A DNA stretch of 64,000 nt, from assembly GCF_037976825.1 (NCBI RefSeq), contig NZ_CP150269.1:1028501-1092500 (forward strand), in the 5' to 3' direction. The DNA is from Paenibacillus sp. FSL K6-1330. Its GTDB lineage: Bacteria; Bacillota; Bacilli; Paenibacillales; Paenibacillaceae. The notes under the pieces were generated by a model. The model was not told where the DNA came from. It saw nothing but the letters and a program-made list of their open reading frames with translations, and made no database searches. Position 1 is the first letter of the stretch. Each line of letters begins with the position of its first letter. Positions 5,777-14,431 of the stretch are shown one piece after another. The translations under genes were made by a program, and so were the position numbers.

Positions 5777-8494
5777 TTATTGGTTCGATGCGATCATTTG
5801 ACGCAGTACCGTTTGGAGGATACCTCCATTATGGTAGTAATCCACGTCCACCATGCTGTCGAGACGGGCGATAGCTTGGAACTCGAATTGGGTTCCGTCT
5901 TCGCGCGTAGCGACAACCGTCAATTCCTGGCCTGGCTTCACGTCGTTGCTGAGGCCCAGGATATCGAATGTCTCGCGGCCGTTCAGACCAAGGCTCTTCC
6001 AGCCATGACCTTCCTGGAACTGGAGCGGAAGAACGCCCATGCCCACCAGGTTGGAGCGGTGAATACGCTCGAAGCTTTCAGCCAGGACAGCTTTGACACC
6101 GAGAAGATAGGTACCTTTTGCCGCCCAGTCACGGGAGCTTCCTGTACCGTATTCTTTACCTGCGATAACGACGAGGTTCTGTCCGCCTGCTTGATAATTC
6201 ATCGAAGCATCATAGATGGACATCACTTCATCCGTTGGCAGGTAAGTCGTTACGCCGCCTTCCGTACCTGGAGCTACCTGGTTACGGATCCGGATGTTAG
6301 CGAAGGTACCGCGCATCATGACTTCGTGGTTACCACGGCGGGAGCCGTAGGAGTTGAAGTCTTTGCGTTCAACGTTGCGGTCGCTCAGATATTTGCCGGC
6401 AGGGCTGTTGGTTGCAATGTTACCCGCTGGGGAGATATGGTCCGTTGTAACGGAATCGCCCAAGAGAGCAAGCACGCGCGCTTCTTTGATGTCCTGGATG
6501 TCGTTCAAGCCGTTGCCGAGGCTTTCGAAGAATGGCGGGTTCTGAATGTAAGTGGATTGATCGTCCCACTCGTACAGCTCGCCTTCAGGAACAGGAATCT
6601 TGTTCCAACGCTCATTGGCGGTGAACACATTCTCGTACTTTTCACGGAAAGCGTCAGCGCTAACGGCTTGACCGATCGCTTCGCGGATTTCCGCGCTCGT
6701 TGGCCAGATGTCTTTCAGATATACAGGCTCATTGTTCGGATCGTAACCGATCGGCTCGTTCTGCAGGTCGATGTTCACTGTGCCTGCCAGGGCGTAAGCC
6801 ACAACTAGCGGCGGCGAAGCCAGGTAGTTGGCTTTGACTTGAGCATGCACGCGGCCTTCGAAGTTACGGTTACCCGACAATACGGCGGCTACCGTCATAT
6901 CGTTGTCGGTAATCGCTTCGCTCACTTCATCCGGCAAAGGACCGGAGTTACCGATACAAGTTGCGCAGCCATAGCCTGCAACATAAAAGCCGAGAGCTTC
7001 AAGGTAGTGCAAGAGACCGGACTTCTCGAGGTAGTCGGTTACGACAAGGGAACCTGGAGTCAAGCTGCTCTTCACATAGCCGGGCTTTGCCAGGCCGCGT
7101 TCAACGGCTTTCTTCGCCAGGAGACCTGCGCCGAGCATAACGCTTGGGTTTGACGTATTCGTACAGCTGGTGATGGCTGCGATAACAACCGCACCCGTTC
7201 CCATTTCACTGGTAGAGCCGTCTTTATGATTGACTTTAACGGTTTCCGCGATTTTCTCATCGCTGAGGCCGTATCCGCCTTTGTCGATTGGCGTACGGAT
7301 GATATCGTTAAAGTTTTGTTTCATGTTGGTCAGCTCGATACGGTCCTGCGGACGCTTTGGTCCAGCCAAGCTTGGTACAACCGATGCGAGATCCAATTCG
7401 ATTACATCGGAGAACTCAGGGTCCGGCGTATCTGCCGTACGGAACATGTTTTGCGCTTTATAGTAGCTCTCCACGAGTTCAACCTGCTCGTCGGTGCGGC
7501 CCGTATTGCGGAGATAAGCCAGGGTTTCACTATCAACCGGGAAGAATCCGATGGTAGCGCCGTATTCTGGAGCCATGTTGGCTACCGTTGCACGGTCAGC
7601 CAGGCTGATGTTAGCAAGACCCGGTCCGTAGAATTCTACGAATTTGCCTACAACGCCTTTCTTACGGAGAAGCTCGGTTACCGTGAGGGCAAGGTCGGTC
7701 GCTGTTGCGCCTTCCGCCAGGCTGCCTGTCAGCTTGAAGCCGATAACTTCAGGTGTTACAAAATACAGCGGTTGGCCGAGCATACCGGCTTCCGCCTCGA
7801 TACCGCCTACGCCCCAGCCCACAACGCCAAGGCCGTTGATCATGGTTGTATGGGAGTCCGTACCTACGAGGGAGTCAGGGAAGACAAGCGTCTCGCCGTC
7901 AACCGTCTTCGTAGCTGCTACGGAAGCAAGGTATTCCAGGTTAACCTGGTGAACGATACCCGTTCCCGGAGGAACTGCGCGGAAGTTGTTGAATGCCGTT
8001 TGAGCCCAGCGAAGGAAGCGGTAACGCTCTTCGTTACGCTCAAATTCAAGCTTCATATTCGTTTCAAGAGCTTGGTCGGTACCAAAAGCGTCAACCATGA
8101 CGGAGTGGTCGATAACGAGGTCAACCGGAACGAGAGGGTTGATCTGTTTAGGGTCGCCGCCGGATTTCTTAACGGTGTCACGCATAGCTGCAAGGTCAAC
8201 GACAACCGGAACGCCGGTGAAGTCCTGCAACACGATACGGGCAGGAATGAACGGGATTTCCTTGTTGTTGTCGCGTCCTTCATTCCACTTGGACAAGAGT
8301 TTTACGTGATCTTCGGTAATTGCGCGTCCGTCGAACTGACGTACGGCAGCTTCCAGCAGTACCCGAATGGAGAAAGGAAGCTTGGATACATTGCCGTATC
8401 CTTGCTCTTCGAGCGCCTGCAGGCTGAAATAACGGTAACTTTTACCACCCACCTCGAGGTTGCGTGAGATGGAGAATTGATCCTTTGCTGGCAT
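5777..8494 (-). CDS. acnA: aconitate hydratase
   Basis: 905 residues, the normal length of bacterial AcnA/IRP1-type aconitase. The ATG at 8494 follows TTAAGGAGG. The enzyme interconverts citrate and isocitrate in the TCA cycle with a [4Fe-4S] cluster; the cluster cysteines are visible in [11 protein letters not shown] and [12 protein letters not shown]. Other hallmarks are [27 protein letters not shown] and [15 protein letters not shown], with the swivel domain at the C-terminus ([14 protein letters not shown]). It is transcribed alone, with a clear promoter (8597-8625) and a strong terminator. Two adjacent dyads lie directly after the predicted transcription start, so repression by a dimeric regulator is likely. 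In B. subtilis the equivalent gene is repressed by CcpC and CodY; the first dyad here instead resembles the IclR-gene operator at 4362. Confidence 0.98.
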   Translation of the reverse strand: MPAKDQFSISRNLEVGGKSYRYFSLQALEEQGYGNVSKLPFSIRVLLEAAVRQFDGRAITEDHVKLLSKWNEGRDNNKEIPFIPARIVLQDFTGVPVVVDLAAMRDTVKKSGGDPKQINPLVPVDLVIDHSVMVDAFGTDQALETNMKLEFERNEERYRFLRWAQTAFNNFRAVPPGTGIVHQVNLEYLASVAATKTVDGETLVFPDSLVGTDSHTTMINGLGVVGWGVGGIEAEAGMLGQPLYFVTPEVIGFKLTGSLAEGATATDLALTVTELLRKKGVVGKFVEFYGPGLANISLADRATVANMAPEYGATIGFFPVDSETLAYLRNTGRTDEQVELVESYYKAQNMFRTADTPDPEFSDVIELDLASVVPSLAGPKRPQDRIELTNMKQNFNDIIRTPIDKGGYGLSDEKIAETVKVNHKDGSTSEMGTGAVVIAAITSCTNTSNPSVMLGAGLLAKKAVERGLAKPGYVKSSLTPGSLVVTDYLEKSGLLHYLEALGFYVAGYGCATCIGNSGPLPDEVSEAITDNDMTVAAVLSGNRNFEGRVHAQVKANYLASPPLVVAYALAGTVNIDLQNEPIGYDPNNEPVYLKDIWPTSAEIREAIGQAVSADAFREKYENVFTANERWNKIPVPEGELYEWDDQSTYIQNPPFFESLGNGLNDIQDIKEARVLALLGDSVTTDHISPAGNIATNSPAGKYLSDRNVERKDFNSYGSRRGNHEVMMRGTFANIRIRNQVAPGTEGGVTTYLPTDEVMSIYDASMNYQAGGQNLVVIAGKEYGTGSSRDWAAKGTYLLGVKAVLAESFERIHRSNLVGMGVLPLQFQEGHGWKSLGLNGRETFDILGLSNDVKPGQELTVVATREDGTQFEFQAIARLDSMVDVDYYHNGGILQTVLRQMIASNQ

Positions 8495-8553
8495 TGATGA
8501 ACCTCCTTAAGTCATTTCATAAATCGAATAAAAGTGTGAGTTAAATCCTCTGT

Positions 8554-8587
8554 GGTTTCACTAGGTGAAACCTAATTTCATAAATTA
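8554..8587. promoter_or_regulatory. tandem operator-like dyads downstream of the acnA promoter
   Basis: GGTTTCAC-TAG-GTGAAACC (8554-8572) is a perfect 8-bp-arm dyad. It is followed at once by the perfect dyad TAATTT-CAT-AAATTA (8573-8587). Both lie between the predicted start of the acnA transcript and the gene. A looser TTTCA/TGAAA pair occurs upstream at 8649-8664. Confidence 0.65.
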
Positions 8588-8596
8588 ACTACTTTA

Positions 8597-8625
8597 AGTA
8601 TACCGTTTTCAACTCGCTGCGTAAA
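8597..8625 (-). promoter_or_regulatory. sigma-A type promoter of acnA
   Basis: On the minus strand TTTACG (8620-8625) and TATACT (8597-8602) are 17 bases apart. Transcription would start near 8590, just before the two dyads. Confidence 0.6.
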
Positions 8626-8808
8626 GCATTTTTTATAGAAGAAAAGTATTTCAAAAAGGTGAAAACAAGCCCGTTTTTAACCCGGATACAGTCGCGTGTG
8701 ATCCCGGTCTTTCTGTATTCTCTTGACCGAAGTTCATAGCCCGGAGATTTTCTTCATATAGTTGTGATAGGGAACAGCGTGAAAGGCAAGGTTAGAGGAG
8801 GAGAGTAG

Positions 8809-9831
8809 ATGAACAGTCTGAAGCAAGCAGAGAAGCCTTGGAAGCAAGCTCTATATATTTACGTCAATCAATATAACCAAAATCGCGTGGACTATTCTTC
8901 AGGCCTGAAAGAGCAGATTGTAGCGGATCTGAATTTCCTGGTAGAGAGAGGAGAAAGGCAGTTTCGGCTGCAGACGTGGTATGCCCAGCGGGAGGCAACG
9001 CCGCTTAAGAGCGAGACTCGTGCCCGCCTCCTGCGCATCCTGAGGGAGACGGAGGATGATGTGGTCGCGGACGTGCGGCTTCACAGCGTATTTTATTATG
9101 AAAAAAGAGGCATGACGCACCGGGAAGATACGGTTTTTAGGGAGCGGCTGACGCTGATCCGGGACGGGGATGTCTGGTTGATCGTTGGCATTGAACGTCT
9201 GCAGGATGAACGCCATCCCCTGCAAAGAACCGGTGTTCCGGCAGCAGGCGCGGATGGGGCTGGAAGAGAGCCGTCCATCCCCTATATGAATGGCCGCGTA
9301 TACGCCGCCGGCAGCAGCACGCGGTCCGGCCGGTATGAGCGTGAAGCCGCAGCTGCTTATGCCGATCGTTGGTGGGATTCCGGGAATCCGGAGTTTGAGG
9401 AATTTGACGTGGACTGCACGAATTATATCTCCCAGTGCCTCTTTGCAGGCAAAGCCCCAATCCTCTATACTGGTAAAAGAGAAACGGGATGGTGGTACAA
9501 GGGATACGTAAACAAGCGGGAATGGTGGAGTTACAGCTGGGCGGTATCGAACAGCTTTGCGCATTATTTGAACGCCAGTACCTCGGGGCTGCGGGCCGAG
9601 CGGGTGGAGCGTCCCGAACAGCTGATGCTGGGGGATGTCATCGTGTACGACTGGGACGGTGACGGTGCGTTTCAGCACAGCACCATCGTGACGGCATTTG
9701 ACGCAGGCGGCATGCCGCTGGTTAATGCACATACGGTGTCCAGCCGCCATCGCTATTGGGACTACCGGGATTCCTACGCTTGGAACGATAACACGGAATA
9801 CCGGTTTTACCATATTCCCGATTATTTTTAA
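8809..9831 (+). CDS. amidase_6 domain protein, possible cell-wall or peptide amidase
   Basis: 340 residues; the ATG follows TTAGAGGAGGAGAG. The C-terminal 150 residues are a putative amidase domain of the amidase_6 family (CHAP/NlpC-like fold): AAAYADRWWDSGNPEF, then DVDCTNYISQCLFAG with the likely catalytic Cys, VSNSFAHYLNAS, and the His in GAFQHSTIVT. The first 180 residues are a helical and beta region found with this domain in Bacillales, containing a run of Arg/Glu and YYEKRGMTH. I see no signal peptide, so export is unproven. The gene ends 45 bases before ddl, with no terminator between, so the two are probably cotranscribed; that fits a role around the cell wall but does not prove it. 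Confidence 0.85.
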   Translation: MNSLKQAEKPWKQALYIYVNQYNQNRVDYSSGLKEQIVADLNFLVERGERQFRLQTWYAQREATPLKSETRARLLRILRETEDDVVADVRLHSVFYYEKRGMTHREDTVFRERLTLIRDGDVWLIVGIERLQDERHPLQRTGVPAAGADGAGREPSIPYMNGRVYAAGSSTRSGRYEREAAAAYADRWWDSGNPEFEEFDVDCTNYISQCLFAGKAPILYTGKRETGWWYKGYVNKREWWSYSWAVSNSFAHYLNASTSGLRAERVERPEQLMLGDVIVYDWDGDGAFQHSTIVTAFDAGGMPLVNAHTVSSRHRYWDYRDSYAWNDNTEYRFYHIPDYF

Positions 9832-9876
9832 GATGACAGCATGTCATGCTGCAATACGGACAAGAGAGAGGTTAAC

Positions 9877-10971
9877 ATGGGACAGGATAAATTGACGGTT
9901 GGTTTAATATACGGGGGGAAATCCGGCGAGCATGAGGTGTCGCTATCCACGGCATTCGCAGTCATGAACGCTTTTGATTATGATAAATATGAGATTGTTC
10001 CGTTTTATATTTCCAAGCAGGGTACCTGGAGAATCGGCAGCAAGCTGTCGGCTCCTTTTGCCCAGTTGGAGGAATTGAAGCTAGCTGAAGGGGAGGGCAC
10101 GCAAACAGCGCTGAACGCCGTGTTCAGCAGATTGTATGGCCAAGAGACTCAGGCGGTGGATATTATGTTCCCGCTTCTTCACGGGACGTTCGGGGAGGAC
10201 GGAACGATTCAGGGACTGTTCGAAATGGCGGACATCCCTTATGTGGGAACCGGTGTGCTTGCGTCGGCTGCGGGGATGGATAAAGTCGTGATGAAGAAAC
10301 TCTTCGCCCAAGCAGGATTACCGCAATGCGAGTATTGTTATTTCAATCGTACCCAGTGGGAGCGGAGCCAGCATGAAGTGCTGAAGGATATCGAGGACAA
10401 ACTCGGATTCCCAAGCTTCGTCAAGCCGGCTAACCTAGGCTCAAGCGTCGGGATATCCAAGGCAAAGAACCGGGAGCAGCTTAAGGCGGCGATTGAATCC
10501 GCGCTCCGGTTCGATGACAAGATCATTGTTGAAGAGTTCGTCGATGCCCGCGAAGTGGAGGTCAGCGTGCTTGGCAATGATGAGCCGATGGCATCCGTTC
10601 CGGGTGAAATAGTCTCTTCCAGTGAATACTACGACTATGCGGCCAAATATACAGATGGACAGTCACAGATGCAAATCCCGGCCGAGATCGAGCCGGATAC
10701 GGCTGATCGTCTGCGTGATCTTGCCATTACTGCGTTCAAAGCGATTGAAGGCGGCGGCATTACTCGGGCCGACTTCTTTGTCCGCCGTTCGGACGGCGCG
10801 ATTCTGATCAATGAAGTGAACACAATGCCGGGCTTTACACCGTACAGCATGTACCCGCTTCTGTGGCGGGAAACGGGCGTGTCCTACCGCGAGCTGCTTG
10901 ACCGGATGATCGAGCTGGGTCTTGAGCGGTACAACCGCAAGCAATCCCTAATTTATGAGAACCAGGCGTAA
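9877..10971 (+). CDS. ddl: D-alanine--D-alanine ligase
   Basis: 364 residues. I use the ATG at 9877 after AGAGAGAGG; the frame is open 12 codons further up but without a site. The enzyme joins two D-alanines with ATP for the peptidoglycan stem peptide. The N-terminal domain shows YGGKSGEHEVSLSTA, and the ATP-grasp part shows FVKPANLGSSVGISKA, EEFVDAREVEVSVLGN and INEVNTMPGFTPYSMYP. The omega loop reads EYYDYAAKY, which fits D-Ala-D-Ala rather than D-Ala-D-Lac ligases. It follows the amidase_6 gene by 45 bases. The length and all motifs are normal. Confidence 0.96.
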   Translation: MGQDKLTVGLIYGGKSGEHEVSLSTAFAVMNAFDYDKYEIVPFYISKQGTWRIGSKLSAPFAQLEELKLAEGEGTQTALNAVFSRLYGQETQAVDIMFPLLHGTFGEDGTIQGLFEMADIPYVGTGVLASAAGMDKVVMKKLFAQAGLPQCEYCYFNRTQWERSQHEVLKDIEDKLGFPSFVKPANLGSSVGISKAKNREQLKAAIESALRFDDKIIVEEFVDAREVEVSVLGNDEPMASVPGEIVSSSEYYDYAAKYTDGQSQMQIPAEIEPDTADRLRDLAITAFKAIEGGGITRADFFVRRSDGAILINEVNTMPGFTPYSMYPLLWRETGVSYRELLDRMIELGLERYNRKQSLIYENQA

Positions 10972-10998
10972 GCCGTCACAATAGGATATGAAACACCA

Positions 10999-11030
10999 GG
11001 GGGAGTCCGCGCTATTCATTACGGCTCCCC
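10999..11030 (+). terminator. possible weak terminator after ddl
   Basis: GGGGAG-TCCG pairs with CGG-CTCCCC around a 12-base loop, but only TT follows, so termination may be partial. Confidence 0.4.
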
Positions 11031-11069
11031 TTGACTCTAATATTTTGGGATGAAAGGAAGATACGTAAT

Positions 11070-11387
11070 ATGGGATTTCAAACCGAGTTCAATTCCGTTT
11101 GTAAGTTTAAGAGTGAGCAGGAGCTCTATGAGCTGTTGGAATACGGCCGCGGTAAAATGCTGAAGGATGGGCTTCGGGTATTTCCGACAGGACAGAAGGT
11201 TATTGCTTATACGCCGGATAACCAGGCGGTGGCAATCGTTCTGATCACCGCATGCGTATCAGAGATTAACTTCCAGGGCCGCGAGGTCACTTCGGTCGAG
11301 CTGCAGCTGATCCGCAAATTGACCGAAGAGGAAGCACGTATACAGACAGCACTCGCTCACGAAATGTTTTTTGGAGATCATGCATGA
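11070..11387 (+). CDS. small protein resembling DUF2584
   Basis: 105 residues from the ATG at 11070, which follows GAAAGGAAG; the frame is open 13 codons earlier without a site. The sequence begins MGFQTEFNSVCKF and contains GLRVFPTGQKVIAYTP and FQGREVTSVELQLIRKLTEEE. This order (short beta strands, Arg-Val-x-Pro, then a charged helix) resembles the DUF2584 family of Firmicutes, for which no function is known. There is no signal peptide or membrane segment. Its stop codon overlaps the start of uvsE by four bases (ATGA), so translation is probably coupled and the two products may act together or be made in fixed ratio. A link with DNA repair is inference. Confidence 0.8.
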   Translation: MGFQTEFNSVCKFKSEQELYELLEYGRGKMLKDGLRVFPTGQKVIAYTPDNQAVAIVLITACVSEINFQGREVTSVELQLIRKLTEEEARIQTALAHEMFFGDHA

Positions 11388-12385
11388 TTGTTCGTTTCGG
11401 TTATGTAGCCATGTCCACGGTTGTGCAGAATGCTTCTCCTTCCAAGACGATGACCATGAAGAGTTTTATGAAGCTGAATGACCGTGAGGCCGGCTTGCAC
11501 AAACTGGAGCGGATCGCGAATGAGAATCTACATAATACCCTTCGGCTTCTGAAGCATAACGCGGCTCACGATATCAAGGTGTACCGCTTCTCGTCCAAGC
11601 TGATTCCGCTGGCCACGCATCAAGATATGCAGGATTGGGATCCATTCCCGGCTTTGCGGGAAGGCTTTCAGGCCATTGGGGATTTTGTGAAAAAGCACGA
11701 GATGCGGGTATCTTTTCATCCGGATCATTTCACGGTGCTGAGCACGCCGCGTCCTGAGGTGCTGGTCAACTCGATCCGTGATCTGGAGTCGCACGTCCAT
11801 ATGCTGCAGGCCATGGAGCTGCCTGCTTCCATGAAAAATAACATTCATATCGGCGGCGCTTATGGAGACAAGCCTTCGGCCTCGGCCCGATTCGTGGATC
11901 ATTTTCATAGGCTTGACCCACATATCAAGGAACGGCTGACCCTTGAAAATGACGACAAAACCTTTACTGCGCAGGAAACGCTGGCCGTATGCCGACAAAC
12001 GGGGCTGCCGATGGTGCTGGATATCCATCATCAGTGGGTCAATAACGATGGCGAGGCACCTTGGGAACTGTGGCCGGATATTCTTCGCACCTGGGAGACG
12101 CAGCTAGCGCAGGCGGATTCGGACCGGGCGCACCCGCTGCCGCCCAAGATTCACGTATCCAGTCCCAAGAGCCCTACCGATATCCGCAGCCATGCGGATG
12201 GGGTGGATGTTGTGCCATTGCTGGCGTTTTTACGGAATATTGCGAGGTCTACGCCGAAGGTGGACGTTATGATTGAAGCGAAGATGAAGGACGGCGCCTT
12301 GTTTGATCTGATGAAGGATTTGGGAGATTATACGGCAGAGGGCGTAACCATTCTCGACGGTGCCTCCGTACAAGTGAACCCTTAA
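11384..12385 (+). CDS. uvsE: UV damage endonuclease
   Basis: 333 residues, within the family range. The ATG overlaps the previous stop. The enzyme (UvsE/UVDE, a TIM barrel) nicks DNA 5' of UV photoproducts and starts a light-independent repair path. Hallmarks are RFGYVAMSTVVQNASPSKT at the start, DIKVYRFSSKLIPLATH, RVSFHPDHFTVLSTPRP, NIHIGGAYGDK, LTLENDDKTF, MVLDIHHQWVNN and KIHVSSPKSPTDIRSHADG, with many His, Glu and Asp metal ligands. A hairpin with a T-rich tail follows at 12485. I see no LexA box, but the promoter may lie further up, before the small overlapping gene. Confidence 0.95.
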   Translation: MIVRFGYVAMSTVVQNASPSKTMTMKSFMKLNDREAGLHKLERIANENLHNTLRLLKHNAAHDIKVYRFSSKLIPLATHQDMQDWDPFPALREGFQAIGDFVKKHEMRVSFHPDHFTVLSTPRPEVLVNSIRDLESHVHMLQAMELPASMKNNIHIGGAYGDKPSASARFVDHFHRLDPHIKERLTLENDDKTFTAQETLAVCRQTGLPMVLDIHHQWVNNDGEAPWELWPDILRTWETQLAQADSDRAHPLPPKIHVSSPKSPTDIRSHADGVDVVPLLAFLRNIARSTPKVDVMIEAKMKDGALFDLMKDLGDYTAEGVTILDGASVQVNP

Positions 12386-12484
12386 CCCGATAAGATGAGC
12401 TTGTTAACACTTGCAAGTTGATGGATTTTGGGTTACGTTGGAAGTATCCAAACAGAGATTCCCCTTAATACATGACATTGGATA

Positions 12485-12535
12485 AAAAGTTCGTTCTCGC
12501 CAAGCATTCAGGTGCACAGCATAGGACGGACTTTT
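12485..12535 (+). terminator. terminator downstream of uvsE
   Basis: AAAAGTTCGTTCT and AGGACGGACTTTT pair through the whole stem with two G-U wobbles, then ATTG. It lies about 100 bases past the uvsE stop. The remaining intergenic bases (12386-12484 and 12536-12639) show nothing else clear. Confidence 0.6.
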
Positions 12536-12639
12536 ATTGAAATAGGCGGAATTTTCGCGTGGCTGCCCTTTCGATTACAGCAATGACTGAATAGGATGTA
12601 GGGATTGTCAAAAATCACTAGATTGATATAGAAAGTAGA

Positions 12640-13512
12640 GTGAATGCTTTGAACGAGAATGAAAAGATTCCTTATGTTGTCAGCAGTAAGAGCTACACCG
12701 CCGTTGCGATTAATTGCGCCGCCAAAGCGGGAGAGTGGATTAAGAGCAAACTCGGTACAGTCAAGCAGTTGAGCACCAAGTCTTCAGCACAGGATATCGT
12801 AACCGAGGTGGACAAAGGCGCCGAGCAGATGATCCGCAAGCTGATCTTGACGCACTTTCCGGATCATGCGATCCTCGGAGAAGAAGGGGTTGCCCCGGGC
12901 ACCGATGCCTATGTGAAGGCGCTCGAGGACGCCAAGGACGAAGAGTATCTCTGGATTATCGACCCTGTGGACGGAACGACGAACTATGTTCATGGATTTC
13001 CGTTTTACTCCGTGTCGATTGCACTGGCTCATCATGGTGAAGTCATTGTCGGCGTTATTTACGATCCTTCCCGGGACGAGTTGTTTGTTGCGGAAAAAGG
13101 AAAAGGAGCCTACGTTCACGGCAACCCTACCTATGTTTCCAAGGAAGATCAATTGTCGGACAGCTTGCTGGCCACGGGCTTCCCGCTGGACAGCACGGTC
13201 AACCTGCCGCTGAATATGGCTGAGCTGCAGGCGCTGCTGCCGATGGTTCGCAATGTAAGAGCCGGCGGCTCCGCTGCGCTTCATCTTGCTTATGTGGCTG
13301 CCGGTCGGCTTAGCGGATACTGGGAGCACGGTTTGAGCGCTTGGGACGTTGCCGCAGGCGCACTATTGGTTCAGGAGTCCGGCGGTAAAGTAACCGATAC
13401 GGAAGGAAAGTCATACGATCTGTCGGTGCGTCATTTGGCGGCAACCAACGGGCTGATTCATCAGCGTTTTCTGGATACACTAAAAGACGCGGGCGAAGCT
13501 TTGATTCGCTAA
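12640..13512 (+). CDS. inositol-monophosphatase-family phosphatase
   Basis: 290 residues. The GTG at 12640 has only a weak site (GAAAGTAG); the TTG three codons on is an alternative start. Metal-binding motifs of the family are complete: GEEG near residue 87, WIIDPVDGTTNYVHGFPFY near 105, and GLSAWDVAAGALLVQESGG near 237. Such enzymes dephosphorylate inositol phosphates, fructose-1,6-bisphosphate, NADP or similar small phosphates with Mg2+; the substrate here cannot be told. The Bacillus relative YktC is an inositol monophosphatase. It stands after a terminator and is followed by an 88-residue gene 63 bases on, perhaps in one transcript. Confidence 0.92.
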   Translation: MNALNENEKIPYVVSSKSYTAVAINCAAKAGEWIKSKLGTVKQLSTKSSAQDIVTEVDKGAEQMIRKLILTHFPDHAILGEEGVAPGTDAYVKALEDAKDEEYLWIIDPVDGTTNYVHGFPFYSVSIALAHHGEVIVGVIYDPSRDELFVAEKGKGAYVHGNPTYVSKEDQLSDSLLATGFPLDSTVNLPLNMAELQALLPMVRNVRAGGSAALHLAYVAAGRLSGYWEHGLSAWDVAAGALLVQESGGKVTDTEGKSYDLSVRHLAATNGLIHQRFLDTLKDAGEALIR

Positions 13513-13575
13513 AGGCCCGGGACGGCATGCAAATGCAGGTCACTTACAACCGCTTGATAAAGGAGAGTGCTTACG

Positions 13576-13842
13576 ATGAATGAGAAGTCGGATCAGGATT
13601 TGGAGCGCCAGCTCAGCGAGATGTTAACGGACGGTGAAATGCAGAAGAAGGACCGGGAGAAGGAGGAGCGCAGGCTTCTCTCTCCGAAATACGAGATCCG
13701 GATTCAGACGCAGCTTGATCCCATCGTGGAAGAGACGCAGAAGTACCGCAGCATGGCGAAAGAAGTGGATGATCGCTATGACAAGTACATGGATAAGGTA
13801 GTTAGGAAGGATAAGCCTGAGGATTCGGGTGAAGAAGCTTGA
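13576..13842 (+). CDS. 88-residue charged protein of unknown function
   Basis: The ATG at 13576 follows AAGGAGAGTG. The protein is very hydrophilic, with more than a third Lys, Arg, Glu and Asp (for example KKDREKEERR), and is probably helical or coiled-coil: LERQLSEMLTDGEMQ, then EIRIQTQLDPIVEETQKYR, and an acidic C-terminus. There is no signal peptide or membrane segment. I do not recognise the family. It lies between the inositol-phosphatase-family gene and a strong terminator, so it is probably the last gene of that transcript. Codon use matches the neighbours. Confidence 0.75.
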   Translation: MNEKSDQDLERQLSEMLTDGEMQKKDREKEERRLLSPKYEIRIQTQLDPIVEETQKYRSMAKEVDDRYDKYMDKVVRKDKPEDSGEEA

Positions 13843-13903
13843 TAGCGCTTTAAGGGATGTTTACGAAGCGGGACATCTCTATTCATGAAAGGCCCGAATC
13901 AGG

Positions 13904-13937
13904 AATGGACAGCATAGAGCGAGCTGTCCATTTTTTT
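13904..13937 (+). terminator. intrinsic terminator
   Basis: AATGGACAGC and GCTGTCCATT form a perfect 10-bp stem with a 9-base loop, continuing into a run of seven T. Confidence 0.92.
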
Positions 13938-14021
13938 ATGATCACTAGTCAAGGTAACACTTCTCAAGATGGCTCAAATTGGAGTCACGAGGTTTAGCCT
14001 TGTCCTTAGGGAGAGCGCGCG

Positions 14022-14357
14022 GTGCGAGTTCGGCTTCAATTTGATCATGTTCTGGGAGGCGCAACAGGGGCAGTTTCCATGGTGCTGTGGTGCATCCTAA
14101 TCTTCTTCAACCCATATTCCGATGAGATCAGCTGGAAACCTGCCTTAACCACGTTCGTTATGTTATTTCTTCCAGCTGGTTTGGCGATGCTCGCGGTGAT
14201 GTATTCATACCGATTGCTGCTGCTGGTTGCCTTTGGTTGGTCGATACTGCCAAGCTTGTATTTTGCCGCCACCCCTGGGATATTTGCATGGTTTGGAGTT
14301 ACATCCCTCGGCTATTTATTCGCTTTTCTTTTCATGAAACCTTATCGTTCTGGTTGA
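14022..14357 (+). CDS. small four-helix membrane protein, unknown function
   Basis: 111 residues from a GTG start; upstream GGGAGAG is a fair site. Four hydrophobic segments can be seen, at about 15-33 (GAVSMVLWCILIFF), 42-62 (LTTFVMLFLPAGLAMLAVM), 63-84 (YRLLLLVAFGWSILPSLYF) and 88-107 (GIFAWFGVTSLGYLFAFLF). The C-terminus is short and basic (MKPYRSG). I know no family for it. It lies between a terminator and the SGNH esterase gene, 74 bases upstream of the latter, and may share its transcript. Confidence 0.7.
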   Translation: MRVRLQFDHVLGGATGAVSMVLWCILIFFNPYSDEISWKPALTTFVMLFLPAGLAMLAVMYSYRLLLLVAFGWSILPSLYFAATPGIFAWFGVTSLGYLFAFLFMKPYRSG

Positions 14358-14431
14358 TTCGGTACCATTCACAGGCTGCTGGTGGTAAAATAAGGATGTA
14401 TTAAGTTCATTGACATTAGGGGAGTGAAGGC

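Noticed and set aside
5780..8467. Long open frames on the strand opposite aconitase (342 and 413 codons)
   Set aside because: They mirror a highly expressed conserved gene with strong codon bias, have no ribosome binding sites, and their proteins look like no family.
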